Shown: positions 27,415-38,733, numbered from the stretch's first letter. The stretch: DNA of 64,000 nucleotides from Adhaeribacter swui (GCF_014217805.1 NZ_CP055156.1:2114585-2178584), one strand, 5' to 3'. Notes: generated by a model from the sequence alone, not told the origin. Numbers and translations: made by a program.

Positions 27415-28542
27415 TTGTTCTTGTATATTCAGGAGAGCGTGCGTAAAAAATTTTCGGTTACAGTTTATTATCTTGTTGTAATATGGTTACTGCTGGCAAT
27501 TGTAACAATGCGCATTCCATCTTACTATTTCTGGCCGAGTGGTTTTTTTCTGTTTACCATGCCCATTCCGTTGGTGCTTAATTTTTTTTTCTTGCTTGGC
27601 TGGGCCTGGAACCGATCGTGGCTGGTTATAATACCAGTGCTGGTGTTGGTATTTACCTGGACGTACTACGAACGCGGATTAAGCCTGGGTTTTGGTGGAA
27701 ACTCTTCGGAGGCAACAGCCGGTAATTTGCCCACAGAAGTAAAACTGGATGTATTAAGCTACAACGTCCGGATATTTAATACCTATGCCCACCTGCGCGA
27801 TAAAGAGTACACCAACTCCCGCAACATGATTAAATGGGTAGCCGAAAACCCAGCCGATGTGTTTTGTTTGCAGGAATTTTACAACGAGCCGCATTCTTCT
27901 GTTTACAACTCCGTTCAGAAAATAGTTAAAAAATACGGCAAACATTATTTTATATCCAACACCTTAATCAACCGGGCCAACGGCCAGTTTGGTATGGCTA
28001 TTATTTCCAAATATCCTATTCTGAATAAGGGCACCATTAAGTTCGAAAAGCTCACGCAGAACCACGCCATGTTCGCCGATTTAAAAATTAAAAATGATAC
28101 GGTGCGGGTTTATAATTTTCATCTGCAATCTATGAGCATTGAGGAGCAGGATATTATTAAAACCTACCAGGAACAAGACCTTTTCGGGAAAGACTTACGC
28201 AATATAGTGCGGCGGTTAAAAAACGGTTTTATCAAACGCAGTTACCAGGTAAATACGTTGTACGACCACTTAAAAGAATCGCCGTACCCGGTAATTGTGT
28301 GCGGCGATTTAAACGATGTGCCTTACAGTTATACCTATCAAAAGCTTAACCGCAAATTAAACAATGCCCATACGGCAGCCGGTTGGGGCATTGGGAGCAC
28401 CTACAATGGCATTTTACCGCTCCTGCGCATCGATAATCAATTTTTTAGTCCCGATTTAGAAGTAAGTAATTTTACCGTGCACCGCGATGTAACCTTCTCC
28501 GATCATTTTCCGCTAACAGCTACTTATAAAATTAAAAATTAG
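27415..28542 (+). CDS. Membrane-anchored endonuclease/exonuclease/phosphatase (EEP) family protein
   Basis: Three hydrophobic segments (about residues 13-90) anchor an EEP-fold hydrolase domain (about 105-375). Metal and catalytic motifs are DVLSYNVRIFN, FCLQEFY (Glu), CGDLNDVPYSYTY (Asp/Asn) and the closing TFSDHFPLTATY (Asp/His). Relatives act on nucleic acids, phospholipids or sphingomyelin, and this sequence does not say which. The TTG at 27415 is used because it precedes the first membrane segment; the GTG at 27439 is an alternative. The gene stands alone between rimP (divergent) and cysS. Confidence 0.85.
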   Translation: MFLYIQESVRKKFSVTVYYLVVIWLLLAIVTMRIPSYYFWPSGFFLFTMPIPLVLNFFFLLGWAWNRSWLVIIPVLVLVFTWTYYERGLSLGFGGNSSEATAGNLPTEVKLDVLSYNVRIFNTYAHLRDKEYTNSRNMIKWVAENPADVFCLQEFYNEPHSSVYNSVQKIVKKYGKHYFISNTLINRANGQFGMAIISKYPILNKGTIKFEKLTQNHAMFADLKIKNDTVRVYNFHLQSMSIEEQDIIKTYQEQDLFGKDLRNIVRRLKNGFIKRSYQVNTLYDHLKESPYPVIVCGDLNDVPYSYTYQKLNRKLNNAHTAAGWGIGSTYNGILPLLRIDNQFFSPDLEVSNFTVHRDVTFSDHFPLTATYKIKN

Positions 28543-28737
28543 AAATTATGAATTAGAAATTACATTATTTCAAATACAACGATAAAACATCTTTGCTCAA
28601 ATTATTAATAGCATAATGGATAATGAAAAGCTGTTTTGATTAAGTACTGCATGAATAGAAGTAATTTTTAAACTTCCAGTTCATTTCTAATTTTTAATTT
28701 CTAATTCATAATTCTTAAAAATACTACCTTTGCGCCC
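28533..28737. repeat. Inverted-repeat-bounded spacer upstream of cysS
   Basis: AATTAGAAATTATGAATTAG at about 28539-28558 reappears inverted (CTAATTCATAATTC and TTTCTAATTTTTAATTTC) at about 28684-28715, bounding about 180 bp of non-coding DNA. The right arm runs into the cysS promoter box. Confidence 0.5.
28725..28732 (+). promoter_or_regulatory. Putative -7 box abutting the cysS start
   Basis: TACCTTTG fits TAnnTTTG and ends 5 nt before the cysS ATG, suggesting a leaderless or nearly leaderless transcript. No clear -33 TTTG was found. Confidence 0.45.
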
Positions 28738-30219
28738 ATGCAACCGTTAGCTCTTTATAATACCCTTACCCGCAAAAAAGAAATATTTGAACCTTTGCAC
28801 GCTCCTTTCGTGGGCATGTATGTGTGCGGACCAACCGTATATGGCGAGGCGCATTTAGGTCATAGCAGGGCGGCCATTACCTTTGATATTTTATTCCGGT
28901 ACTTAACCCATATCGGTTACAAAGTGCGCTACGTGCGCAACATTACCGATGTAGGCCATTTAGTAAACGATGCCGATGAAGGAGAAGATAAAATTGCGAA
29001 ACAAGCCCGGCTGGCACAAATAGAACCCATGGAAGTAGTGCAGCATTACACCACGCGCTACCACCAAGATATGCAACAACTCAATGTATTATCGCCTAGC
29101 ATTGAACCGCGCGCTTCCGGCCACATGATCGAGCAGATTGCCATGATTGAGGAAATTTTGGCGAACGGCTTAGCTTACGAGGTAAACGGATCGGTGTATT
29201 TTGATGTGCCGGCTTACAACCAAAATCACCATTACGGCAAATTGTCGGGCCGGATTGTGGAAGATTTACTGGCTAATACCCGCGAACTGGATGGGCAGCA
29301 GGAAAAACGCTCGCCTTTGGATTTTGCCCTTTGGAAAAAAGCTTCGGAGAGCCATATTATGCGTTGGCCTTCGCCATGGAGCGAGGGTTTTCCGGGTTGG
29401 CATTTAGAGTGTTCGGCTATGAGCCGTAAGTATTTAGGGCCGCAGTTTGATATTCACGGGGGTGGATTGGATTTAATGTTCCCGCACCACGAGTGCGAAA
29501 TTGCCCAAAGCCAGGCCAGCAACCACACCGATGCTGCTAAATACTGGGTGCATAACAATCTGATTACCATTAACGGTCAGAAAATGGGAAAATCGCTGGG
29601 CAATTTTATTACGCTGCGCGAGTTATTTACGGGTCAGCACGATTTACTGCAAACTGCCTATACTCCCATGACCATCCGGTTTTTTGTGTTGCAGGCACAT
29701 TACCGCAGTACTTTAGATTTTTCGAACGAAGCTTTATTGGCCGCGCGTAAAGGCTATTTAAAGTTAATGAACGGCTTAAAAGTGCTGGATAAAATTAACT
29801 ACCCTGCCGATGCCGAAGAAAGCGGCGCCCAGGACAACGACGTGCAAAAATTACTCGACGATTGCTACCGCAGTTTAAACGACGACCTGAATACCGCTAA
29901 AGCCATTGCTTCTTTGTTCAACGTTTTAAAGAAAATCAACAGCATGTACATGGGGCAAGTGCCGGTAACCAGTTTAAGCAGCGCCATGTTCCAAAATTTA
30001 AAAAATACCTACCGTGCCCTGGTAACTGAGGTATTAGGCTTAACCGAAGAACGCCCAGATAATTTAGACCAGATGTTAGCTTTGCTGCTTAAGTTCTACA
30101 AAGACGCGAAAGATGCGAAAGATTACGCGAAAGTAGATGAGATCCGGGCCGAATTTAAAAAATTAGGCATTGTAGTGAAAGACATGAAAACCGGCATTGA
30201 TTGGGCCTACGAAGAATAG
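28738..30219 (+). CDS. cysS: Cysteinyl-tRNA synthetase
   Basis: This class I aminoacyl-tRNA synthetase charges tRNA-Cys. It has 493 residues. Zinc ligand C30 is in YVCGPTVYG, the HIGH-type motif is HLGH (39-42), and the KMSKS-type motif is KMGKS (282-286). Other zinc ligands are in WHLECSAM and [15 protein letters not shown]. The C-terminal DALR helical domain contains [18 protein letters not shown]. The ATG at 28738 is clear. It ends at a strong terminator. Confidence 0.97.
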   Translation: MQPLALYNTLTRKKEIFEPLHAPFVGMYVCGPTVYGEAHLGHSRAAITFDILFRYLTHIGYKVRYVRNITDVGHLVNDADEGEDKIAKQARLAQIEPMEVVQHYTTRYHQDMQQLNVLSPSIEPRASGHMIEQIAMIEEILANGLAYEVNGSVYFDVPAYNQNHHYGKLSGRIVEDLLANTRELDGQQEKRSPLDFALWKKASESHIMRWPSPWSEGFPGWHLECSAMSRKYLGPQFDIHGGGLDLMFPHHECEIAQSQASNHTDAAKYWVHNNLITINGQKMGKSLGNFITLRELFTGQHDLLQTAYTPMTIRFFVLQAHYRSTLDFSNEALLAARKGYLKLMNGLKVLDKINYPADAEESGAQDNDVQKLLDDCYRSLNDDLNTAKAIASLFNVLKKINSMYMGQVPVTSLSSAMFQNLKNTYRALVTEVLGLTEERPDNLDQMLALLLKFYKDAKDAKDYAKVDEIRAEFKKLGIVVKDMKTGIDWAYEE

Positions 30220-30269
30220 TAGTGTTCTCTATAATTGAGTAAACGCAATTATAATATACCATGAAAATT

Positions 30270-30308
30270 AACCCCAGCTAGTTATCAAACTGGTTGGGGT
30301 TATTTTTT
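30270..30308 (+). terminator. Terminator of cysS
   Basis: A 14-bp stem (AACCCCAGCTAGTT with AACTGGTTGGGGTT, loop ATCA, two G-T wobbles) is followed by ATTTTTTA. The remaining gap to 30563 holds a perfect 10-bp hairpin GTTGTTTGTG-AAGA-CACAAACAAC (30480-30503) and no gene. Confidence 0.9.
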
Positions 30309-30563
30309 ATTCTAGGGCTTTTGCAAAAGGTTTTTGAAGTAGAAGCTGTATAGCCTATATAAAATAGAAGTAACATTTGCCTGTGGGGGGCACCACCAAA
30401 ACGGGATAACTTCACAAAATACTACTAGCTTCTAGTTAGTAGCTTTAATTATTACATTTTAGAATGCTAAACAGCTTCGGTTGTTTGTGAAGACACAAAC
30501 AACGGCACCCAAACAATGGCACCAGAGTAGTTTTTACTTGCTAAAAAGGAAAAATTTAAAAAA

Positions 30564-31469
30564 TTACTCCGGTAAGTATTCCAGAAAGCTACCTGCTGGC
30601 GTTACCTGTAGTTGCGCTTGCGCGCCGCAAACTAAAGCTAAATTATGCGGTTCGTGCCCCGTCGGGAAATCAAAACAAACAGGGTAGGAGTAAGCAGCGG
30701 TATGTTCCTGAATGATCTCGTAAGCGGTTTTGCCAAACGGAACCGGATTGTCGCGCATATCGGTCATGTGGCCCACGATTAAACCGGCTAAACGAGCTAA
30801 TTTGCCACTGCGTTTGAGTTGCACCAGCATGCGGTCGAGGTTGTACAGGTATTCGTCAATTTCTTCTATGAACAAAATTTTACCGGTATAATCTACATCT
30901 GAGGCTGTGCCGATAATAGTATTCAATAAACTGATATTACCGCCAAACAATGGCCCTTGCGCTTCGCCAGGGCGGTTAAAAACATGCGCCGGAACTTGGT
31001 AATTGATTGGTTCGCCGAATAAAACTTTTCTTAAACTTTCGATAGCGGCTTCGCTGCCGGCCCGACTAAATAGCGATGGCATAATGCTGTGAATGCTGGC
31101 GTAACCTAAGCCTAATACGTGGCAGAGCAAAGCGGTAATGTCGCTAAAGCCGATAATCCATTTCGGCGATTTTTTAAAATTTTCAAAATTTAGCTGGTCC
31201 AGCAAACGGGTAGTGCCGTAACCGCCCCGGGCCGAGATAATGGCTTTTATATCCGGGTTATCCAGCATGGTTTGCAGATCGCGCAAACGCAGTTCGTCGT
31301 TGCCGGCAAACTGGTGAAAGTCGCCGGCCATGCTCTCGCCAATAACTACTTCTAAACCCCAAGACGTAAGAATATCAACGGCTGATTGAATTTCGACTAA
31401 GGTGATTTTGCGGGCTAAGGCACAAATGGCAATTTTATCGCCAGGTTGCAGGCGCGGAGGAAAAATCAT
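30564..31469 (-). CDS. LD-carboxypeptidase, peptidase family S66
   Basis: This is a serine peptidase that removes the terminal D-alanine from muropeptide tetrapeptides in peptidoglycan recycling. It has 301 residues. The Ser-Glu-His triad can be placed at S109 (GFSDIT), E202 or E203 (LFIEEIDEYLYNLDRML) and H272 (FPTGHEPHNLALVCG). ARGGYGTTRLL is another S66 hallmark. No signal peptide is seen, as expected for a cytoplasmic LdcA type. It lies about 90 bp after hom, beyond a terminator, so it probably has its own promoter. Confidence 0.92.
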   Translation of the reverse strand: MIFPPRLQPGDKIAICALARKITLVEIQSAVDILTSWGLEVVIGESMAGDFHQFAGNDELRLRDLQTMLDNPDIKAIISARGGYGTTRLLDQLNFENFKKSPKWIIGFSDITALLCHVLGLGYASIHSIMPSLFSRAGSEAAIESLRKVLFGEPINYQVPAHVFNRPGEAQGPLFGGNISLLNTIIGTASDVDYTGKILFIEEIDEYLYNLDRMLVQLKRSGKLARLAGLIVGHMTDMRDNPVPFGKTAYEIIQEHTAAYSYPVCFDFPTGHEPHNLALVCGAQAQLQVTPAGSFLEYLPE

Positions 31470-31506
31470 GCGGAAAGATTAACTGGATTGTAGTAGATGA
31501 ATAAAA

Positions 31507-31540
31507 GAAAAGGTTGCGCCAGATGAGGGCGCAACCTTTT
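31507..31540 (-). terminator. Terminator of hom
   Basis: A perfect stem AAAAGGTTGCGCC/GGCGCAACCTTTT lies about 18 nt after the hom stop, with T-rich sequence following on the minus strand. Confidence 0.85.
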
Positions 31541-31557
31541 AGCCGTAATTTTAAAAT

Positions 31558-32811
31558 TTAAATCAATTCAAATTCTTCGGTAGCTGTTTCGCGCACGTTT
31601 TCGGGGCTAGTAGTGCTTGCTTGAAAATTGCCGGTACTTACCAGAAAAGCATCGGATTCGCGAATGGCCTGAATGTGCTCTAACAGGTTTTCGAGGCGTA
31701 CGTAGCCGATTACGTATTTAAAATCTTTCGCGATAAATTTCTCAGAAATGCTTTCGAACTGCAGTGTTTTTAATAATTCTTTATTCGAGTAACGCAGGTA
31801 AACTTCTACTTCAATGTTGTTGGTAGAATTTACTTCGATATGTTGCAGGTGTTTTTTGTACTCATATTTATACCCGTACGTCAGCGCTGAAATATCCGAT
31901 AAAACCGCGGAACCGGTTGGATAGCCGCCCGCGCCTTTACCCGAAAAGAATTGTTTTTCGGAGAAAGCCGCTTCTACAATTACGCCGTTGTACTCGTTTT
32001 CTACGTTGTACAGCGGGTGGGTGCGGGTGATAAACTGCGGCATCACAAACAAGGTAACGGTAGCCTCGTCTACTTTACTTACGTGCGGTACCAGTTTTAT
32101 TTTATAATCTTTTTCGCGGGCGTATTGAATATCGTATTTCGATAAATTTTGAATACCTAAATTTAGAACCGTATCTGGGTTTAAAAATAAACCAAAAGCG
32201 TGCGCCGCAATAATGGTGAGTTTATACTTCGCATCGAAGCCGCCTACATCCAGAGTTGGGTCGGTTTCGGCGAAACCTAAATCCTGGGCTTGTTTCAGAG
32301 CCAGATCGTAATCCAGGTTTTCGTTAAAAATTTTAGATAAAATATAGTTAGAAGAACCGTTAAAAATACCGCTTACGGCGTACAGTAATTCATTGTCGTA
32401 ATATTCTTCCAGTGTCCGGATAATAGGAATAGAGCCGCAGCAGGAGGCCTCGTACAGCAAAGATACCTGGTGTTGGTGTTGTAACTCTACTAACTCTTCC
32501 AGGTGTTGGGCCACCATTTTTTTATTGGCCGTTACTACGTTTTTACCTTGTTTTAAGGCCGTAGAAACTATTTCAAAAGCTTCATCGGCATTATCAATCA
32601 GTTCAACAATTAAATCAATTTCCGGGTTATTGAGTACTTCGTCTTTCTCAAAAGTAAAGTAAGAAGCCGGCAGCTTGCGTTTTTTGTTACGATCTTTCAC
32701 GCAAATTTTTTCGATGCTGGCTTTAATGCCCCGGCTGTTGGCTAACACATCATATAAACCCTGGCCCACGCAGCCAAACCCAAACAAGCCTACTTTTTGA
32801 ATTTTAGTCAT
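31558..32811 (-). CDS. hom: Homoserine dehydrogenase
   Basis: This enzyme reduces aspartate semialdehyde to homoserine, feeding methionine and threonine synthesis. It has 417 residues from the ATG at 32811; an upstream TTG was rejected. The Rossmann fingerprint is VGLFGFGCVGQGL (about 6-18). The catalytic core shows NVVTANKKMVA, GIFNGSSNYILSKI and GFAETDPTLDVGGFDAKYKL. The C-terminal part (about 320-417) is regulatory-like without a clear ACT signature. It follows metX on the same strand, so metY, metX and hom form a methionine-synthesis group. Confidence 0.93.
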   Translation of the reverse strand: MTKIQKVGLFGFGCVGQGLYDVLANSRGIKASIEKICVKDRNKKRKLPASYFTFEKDEVLNNPEIDLIVELIDNADEAFEIVSTALKQGKNVVTANKKMVAQHLEELVELQHQHQVSLLYEASCCGSIPIIRTLEEYYDNELLYAVSGIFNGSSNYILSKIFNENLDYDLALKQAQDLGFAETDPTLDVGGFDAKYKLTIIAAHAFGLFLNPDTVLNLGIQNLSKYDIQYAREKDYKIKLVPHVSKVDEATVTLFVMPQFITRTHPLYNVENEYNGVIVEAAFSEKQFFSGKGAGGYPTGSAVLSDISALTYGYKYEYKKHLQHIEVNSTNNIEVEVYLRYSNKELLKTLQFESISEKFIAKDFKYVIGYVRLENLLEHIQAIRESDAFLVSTGNFQASTTSPENVRETATEEFELI

Positions 32812-32825
32812 TATCAAATATGTAA

Positions 32826-32868
32826 TATGTACTAGGTTGTAAATAATAACTGTACAACCCAGTATAAT
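32826..32868 (-). promoter_or_regulatory. Hairpin in the hom 5' region
   Basis: On the minus strand TACTGGGTTGTA (complement of 32853-32864) pairs with TACAACCTAGTA (complement of 32830-32841) across one mismatch, 19 nt before the hom ATG. There is no T-tract, so it is not a terminator. It could affect hom translation. Confidence 0.4.
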
Positions 32869-33006
32869 GGAACGCTATGTTAATGTAAAGCTAATATAAA
32901 TCAGTTGTTTATAAGTACTAGAGTAAAATTGGTAAACGTTTGTTTTACTAGATACAAATAAGCAAAAACGAAAATTTTTAAAATTTTACAATTTATAACT
33001 TACAAC

Positions 33007-34044
33007 TTACTTTGCTACCGGTATAGCCAGAAACGTTTCGATTAGCTGGGTTAGTTTTACGGTTTCAATTAAAAAACCATCGTGCCCGTAAAAAGAATCA
33101 ATTTCGTGATAGATAGCGCCCGGTATGTGTTCGGTTAAATATTGTTGCTCTTGCGGCGGAAACAGCAGATCGGAGCTAATGCCTACAACCAGGGTTTTGG
33201 CTTTTATTTGTTGTAAAGCTTTTTCTATGCTGCCCCGGCTACGCCCTACATTATGCGAATCCATGGTTTTGCTGAGCGACACGTACGAATACGCATTAAA
33301 GCGGTTTACCAATTTTTCGCCCTGGTAATTCTGGTAAGAAATAGCTTTAAAATTGTCGGTTTTGTTTAGATCGGTTTCGTATTGGGTTTTACCGTAGGTG
33401 TGATAAGTGCGGTAACTAAGCAAAGCTACGGCCCGTGCGGCCTTTAAGCCTTTGCGACCCCCATCGGGTACATTTAAATAATAAGTTTCGTCGGCCCGGA
33501 TAGCCAGGCGCTGCGCTTCGTTAAAAGCAATACCCCAGGGCGAATGGCTGGCGTTAGTGGCTATTATCAGTAAATTTTCAATTAAGTCCGGAAATTGAAT
33601 TGCCCATTCCATGGCTTGTTGGCCGCCCAACGAACCACCAATCAAAACGTTTATCCGGGAAATACCTAAATGCTGCCGCAAAATTTCGTGCGCGGCTACC
33701 ATATCGCGAATAGAAATATCCGGGAAATTTTGAAAATATGCCGCTCCGGAAACCGGGTTTTCAGAAAGCGGACCCGTAGTACCGTAGCAGGAACCTAAAA
33801 TATTAGCGCATACAATAAAATGTTCGTCGGGGTTAAATAAGTAGCCGGGCCCAAATAAACCTTTCCACCAGTCAAATACATCGGCGTTGGCGGTAAGCGC
33901 ATGGCACACCCAAATAACATTGTTTTTATCCGGATTATAAGTGCCGTAAGTATGGTAAGTAATCTGAAGTTGGGGTAATGTTTTCCCGCATTCAAGTAAA
34001 AAAGGCTGCGGGTAATGTAAAATTTCCTGACTCATGCGCTGCAT
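33007..34044 (-). CDS. metX: Homoserine O-acetyltransferase
   Basis: This alpha/beta hydrolase-fold enzyme acetylates homoserine with acetyl-CoA, the first committed step of methionine synthesis in this route. It has 345 residues. The nucleophile elbow is GGSLGGQQAMEW (S138). The catalytic His is H321 in SFYGHDGFL. VCHALTANADV and SENPVSG are family hallmarks. ATG codons at 34044 and 34035 are both usable. Its product is the substrate of the metY enzyme upstream. A terminator-like hairpin separates it from metY, so read-through or a separate promoter is needed. Confidence 0.94.
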   Translation of the reverse strand: MQRMSQEILHYPQPFLLECGKTLPQLQITYHTYGTYNPDKNNVIWVCHALTANADVFDWWKGLFGPGYLFNPDEHFIVCANILGSCYGTTGPLSENPVSGAAYFQNFPDISIRDMVAAHEILRQHLGISRINVLIGGSLGGQQAMEWAIQFPDLIENLLIIATNASHSPWGIAFNEAQRLAIRADETYYLNVPDGGRKGLKAARAVALLSYRTYHTYGKTQYETDLNKTDNFKAISYQNYQGEKLVNRFNAYSYVSLSKTMDSHNVGRSRGSIEKALQQIKAKTLVVGISSDLLFPPQEQQYLTEHIPGAIYHEIDSFYGHDGFLIETVKLTQLIETFLAIPVAK

Positions 34045-34191
34045 TATTTCCGCAAAGATATAAAAACCAAATTTATAGCCGGATAATTCGCGCTACCTGC
34101 CAGTGTAAACCTGTTGGTAATACAACAACACCGGTTTTGCTCACCGCCTTGCCCGAAATTATTATGGTTTTTTCTTTCTTCCACGGATAAT

Positions 34192-34234
34192 TAAAAAAGC
34201 CTGATTACTACTTAAACGCAGTGGTAATCAGGCT
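34192..34234 (-). terminator. Terminator or attenuator between metY and metX
   Basis: On the minus strand AGCCTGATTACCACT pairs with AGTAGTAATCAGGCT and is followed by TTTTTT. It lies just after the metY stop. Confidence 0.85.
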
Positions 34235-34246
34235 GTAAGGTTTTAT

Positions 34247-35861
<1,615 letters not shown>

Positions 35862-35870
35862 GTAAAATTA

Positions 35871-35970
35871 ATTTATATTTCCCCTGTGGGATAGGAATTG
35901 GCACCTTTCAACTTTTCTGATGGTTGCCAGAGGGTCTGGGAGCCTATTCTCTCGCCTCTTCTTTATAAAT
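35871..35970 (-). promoter_or_regulatory. SAM-I (S-box)-like riboswitch upstream of metY
   Basis: On the minus strand the conserved pieces appear in order: GAGAGAATAGGCTCCC, then CTCTGGCAACC, then GAAAGGTGCCAATTCC. CTCTGGCAACC and AGGTGCCAATTCC are the core S-box signatures. The ends close as a perfect 7-bp P1 (ATTTATA at 35964-35970 with TATAAAT at 35871-35877). It should bind S-adenosylmethionine and reduce expression of the methionine genes. P1 ends only 9 nt before the leader-peptide ATG, so control could act on translation of that ORF. Confidence 0.85.
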
Positions 35971-36127
35971 CAATTCTGTTCAGGAACAGGGTTTGATGCT
36001 ACAAATTAAGTATAGGATTTAGGATATTCCAAATTTGCACCTGTATTTTTATAATTGGTAAAAGTACTAAAAAACCGCCGGTGCTTATTTTTAAAATTTT
36101 TACTTTCGGGCAGTGGGCAGAAGCTGG

Positions 36128-37366
36128 CTACATTAATAAACCGGCCAAAGTAGCCGAAAGGTAAGAGGCTATAGTACCGCAAATTAAGGCCCGAAAACCC
36201 AATTTCGCTAAGTCGGCACGCCGCGATGGGGCCAACTCTCCAATACCACCCACTTGTATAGCTATCGACGAAAAATTAGCAAAACCACAGAGCGCAAAGC
36301 TGGTAATCAGTAAGGTTTTCGGATGAATGGTTTCTTTTATTTTAACTAAATCCAGGTAAGCAACAAACTCATTTACTACCATTTTAGTACCCATTAAAGC
36401 GCCGGCGGTTTCTACGTCTTGGGCTGGTACGCCCATTACCCAGGCAAAAATGGCAAATAGCTTACCCAGTAAAAAATTTAAGCTTAAAGTAGGTACCTGA
36501 ATTACCCCGCCCAGCTTACCCAGCAAAACATCTACCAGGGCAATTAAGGCAATAAACCCGATGAGCATGGCAACTACATTTAAGCCAACCTTTAAACCAT
36601 CTGAAGCGCCGGCGGCAATGGCATCAATAATGTTGGCATGCGATTTTTTTACTTCCAGTTTTACAATGCCTTTAGTTTGCGATTGTTCGGTTTCGGGGTA
36701 AACAATTTTGGCGATTACTAGGGCGCCTGGTGCCGCCATTAAACTGGCTGCCAGCAAGTACGGGGCAGGTACGCCAAACGAAATATAAGTGGCCATTACG
36801 CCTCCCGCAATACAAGCAAACGAACCCGCCATAGAAGCCATTAGCTCAGAGTTCGTCATGCCTTTCAGGTAAGGTTTAATCATAATCTGGGCTTCTACCT
36901 GGCCCACAAAAGCGCTGGCTACGTTCGATACGGCTTCGGCGCCGCTCACGCCCATGGCCCAATGCACCGCCCGGGCCATAGCCGATACGATAATTTGCAT
37001 TAAACCAATGTGGTAGGCAATATTTACCAATACCGCCACAAAAATAATAGTAGGAATAACGTTAAAAAAGAAGATATACCCGTTACCAACGCCAAAGGCT
37101 TTAGTTAAAACTTCTTTATTTACTAGCGAGCCAAAAACAAACTCCGAGCCTTTTTGCGACAGGCTCAGTAACTTTTCGATGCTATGGCCCAAGTAACCAA
37201 ATATGGCTTTGCCCACATCGGTTTTTAATATAAATACGGCGAGCCCAAATTGTAATAATAAACCTACGCCCACCAGGCGGTAATTAATGGCTTTGCGGTT
37301 ATTGGAAAGTAAAAAAGCTAATCCCAGCAGCACTACAATTCCAATTATTCCCGTAAATCGCTCCAT
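36128..37366 (-). CDS. Concentrative nucleoside transporter (NupC/CNT family)
   Basis: This is an inner-membrane cation-nucleoside symporter. The 412 residues match NupC-type proteins. Family motifs include KAFGVGNGYIFFFNVIPTIIF, VSGAEAVSNVASAFVGQVEA, MTNSELMASMAGSFACIAGG and a late NEFVAYLDL with GFANFSSIAIQVGG. The ATG at 37366 is clear. The chosen call is nucleoside uptake, which suits the presence of tdk elsewhere; the specific nucleoside cannot be told. It lies upstream of the metY regulatory region without an evident terminator between them. Confidence 0.93.
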   Translation of the reverse strand: MERFTGIIGIVVLLGLAFLLSNNRKAINYRLVGVGLLLQFGLAVFILKTDVGKAIFGYLGHSIEKLLSLSQKGSEFVFGSLVNKEVLTKAFGVGNGYIFFFNVIPTIIFVAVLVNIAYHIGLMQIIVSAMARAVHWAMGVSGAEAVSNVASAFVGQVEAQIMIKPYLKGMTNSELMASMAGSFACIAGGVMATYISFGVPAPYLLAASLMAAPGALVIAKIVYPETEQSQTKGIVKLEVKKSHANIIDAIAAGASDGLKVGLNVVAMLIGFIALIALVDVLLGKLGGVIQVPTLSLNFLLGKLFAIFAWVMGVPAQDVETAGALMGTKMVVNEFVAYLDLVKIKETIHPKTLLITSFALCGFANFSSIAIQVGGIGELAPSRRADLAKLGFRALICGTIASYLSATLAGLLM

Positions 37367-37544
37367 AAAAAATAAGAAAATTTAAAAATTTGTCTGTTTT
37401 GTATTCACCTGGCAGGTAATCCTATACGGAAAAGATTTTCGGGTGATTTGAACAAGTAAAGATAATCTATTTTTTAACGATAAAAGGGGACTTTTTGATG
37501 ACGTAATGCAAGAACAAGCCGGAATAGCTAAATACCAGGTAAAA

Positions 37545-37580
37545 AGAAAAGGCTTCGGTTGTATAACCGAAGCCTTTTGT
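37545..37580 (-). terminator. Terminator of the superoxide dismutase gene
   Basis: A perfect 14-bp stem (AAAAGGCTTCGGTT with AACCGAAGCCTTTT, loop GTAT) ends in T-rich sequence on the minus strand, just after the SOD stop. Confidence 0.9.
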
Positions 37581-37596
37581 AAATAGTTAGGCAAAA

Positions 37597-38208
37597 TTAA
37601 CTAGCCTGCGCGAACCGGCGGTTTACTTCGTCCCAGTTAATCAGGTTAAAGAAAGCCGTAATGTACTCGGGCCGGCGGTTTTGGTATTTTAAATAATAAG
37701 CATGTTCCCAAACGTCTAAGCCCAACAGCGGAAAACCCCCACAGTTGCTTTCTACGTCCATTAAAGGGCTGTCTTGGTTAGCGGTAGAGCAAATTTGTAA
37801 ATTGCCGCCATCCATTTTGCAAAGCCAGGCCCAGCCAGATCCAAAACGGGTAGTAGCCGCTTTCGTAAATTCGTCTTTAAATTTTTCGTAAGAACCAAAA
37901 GAACTGGTAATGGCCTCGGCAATGGCGCCGGTTGGCTCGCCGCCGGCATTAGGTGCCAGAATGGTCCAGAACAGGTTGTGGTTGTAGAAACCCCCGCCGT
38001 TGTTGCGTACTGCGGCTGGAGCTTTGCTTACATTCTGTAAAATTTCTTCAATGGATTTACCTTCCAAATCAGTTCCCTGAATGGCATTGTTCAGGTTAGT
38101 AGTATAAGCCTGGTGGTGCTTCGTATGGTGGATTTCCATAGTCTGCTTATCAATATGGGGTTCCAGGGCATCGTAGGCATACGGTAATTGCGGTAATTCG
38201 AAAGCCAT
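37597..38208 (-). CDS. sodB: Superoxide dismutase, Fe/Mn type
   Basis: This enzyme dismutates superoxide to peroxide and oxygen. It has 203 residues from the ATG at 38208; the open frame to 38277 adds an unlikely extension. Metal ligands are H27 (MEIHHTKHH), H77 (GFYNHNLFW), D165 and H169 ([12 protein letters not shown]). There is no signal peptide, so it is cytoplasmic. Which metal it prefers cannot be settled by eye, so the symbol is tentative. It sits 78 nt after a TadA-type deaminase gene on the same strand. Confidence 0.93.
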   Translation of the reverse strand: MAFELPQLPYAYDALEPHIDKQTMEIHHTKHHQAYTTNLNNAIQGTDLEGKSIEEILQNVSKAPAAVRNNGGGFYNHNLFWTILAPNAGGEPTGAIAEAITSSFGSYEKFKDEFTKAATTRFGSGWAWLCKMDGGNLQICSTANQDSPLMDVESNCGGFPLLGLDVWEHAYYLKYQNRRPEYITAFFNLINWDEVNRRFAQAS

Positions 38209-38286
38209 AGTTTTATCGGATTTTAAGGTTAGATAATTTAAAAAAACGTATTTTGTTTTACGTATGTGGGCGGCCAAATATAGCCG

Positions 38287-38733
38287 CTAATTTCGTTTAT
38301 TCAAAAAAAACTCCGTCATCAGGTTAGCGCACTCGTGGGCCATTATGCCACTTTCCATTTCGGTTTTAGGATGTAATAAATTACTGCCAAACCGCCGGAA
38401 ACCTCTTTTGGGATCGGTGGTGCCAAATACTACCCGTTTTACCTGGGCCCAGTAACTGGCTCCGGCACACATCACACACGGTTCTACGGTTACGTACAAA
38501 GTGCACTCGTGTAAATATTTATTACCTAAATAATTTGCAGCGGCCGTAATTGCCAGTATTTCGGCGTGGGCCGTTACATCGTTTAATTTTTCGGTTTGGT
38601 TGTAGGCGCGGGCTATTATTTTGTTCTGGCTAACTACCACCGCGCCAATCGGAATTTCACCTTCTTCTAAAGCGTACTGGGCTTGTTTGTACGCTTCTTT
38701 CATAAAATGTTCGTCGCTAAATACCGAAAGCAC
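38287..38733 (-). CDS. tadA: tRNA-adenosine deaminase TadA-type nucleoside deaminase
   Basis: This zinc-dependent deaminase most likely converts A34 to inosine in tRNA-Arg. It has 148 residues. The zinc site is HAE (H56, catalytic E58) with PCVMC (C86, C89). FMKEAYKQAQYALEEGEIPIGAV is the usual TadA opening. A guanine or cytosine deaminase of the same fold is the alternative, but the C-terminal GFRRFGSNLLHP region resembles TadA. ATG at 38733. It is followed by the SOD gene. Confidence 0.88.
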   Translation of the reverse strand: MLSVFSDEHFMKEAYKQAQYALEEGEIPIGAVVVSQNKIIARAYNQTEKLNDVTAHAEILAITAAANYLGNKYLHECTLYVTVEPCVMCAGASYWAQVKRVVFGTTDPKRGFRRFGSNLLHPKTEMESGIMAHECANLMTEFFLNKRN

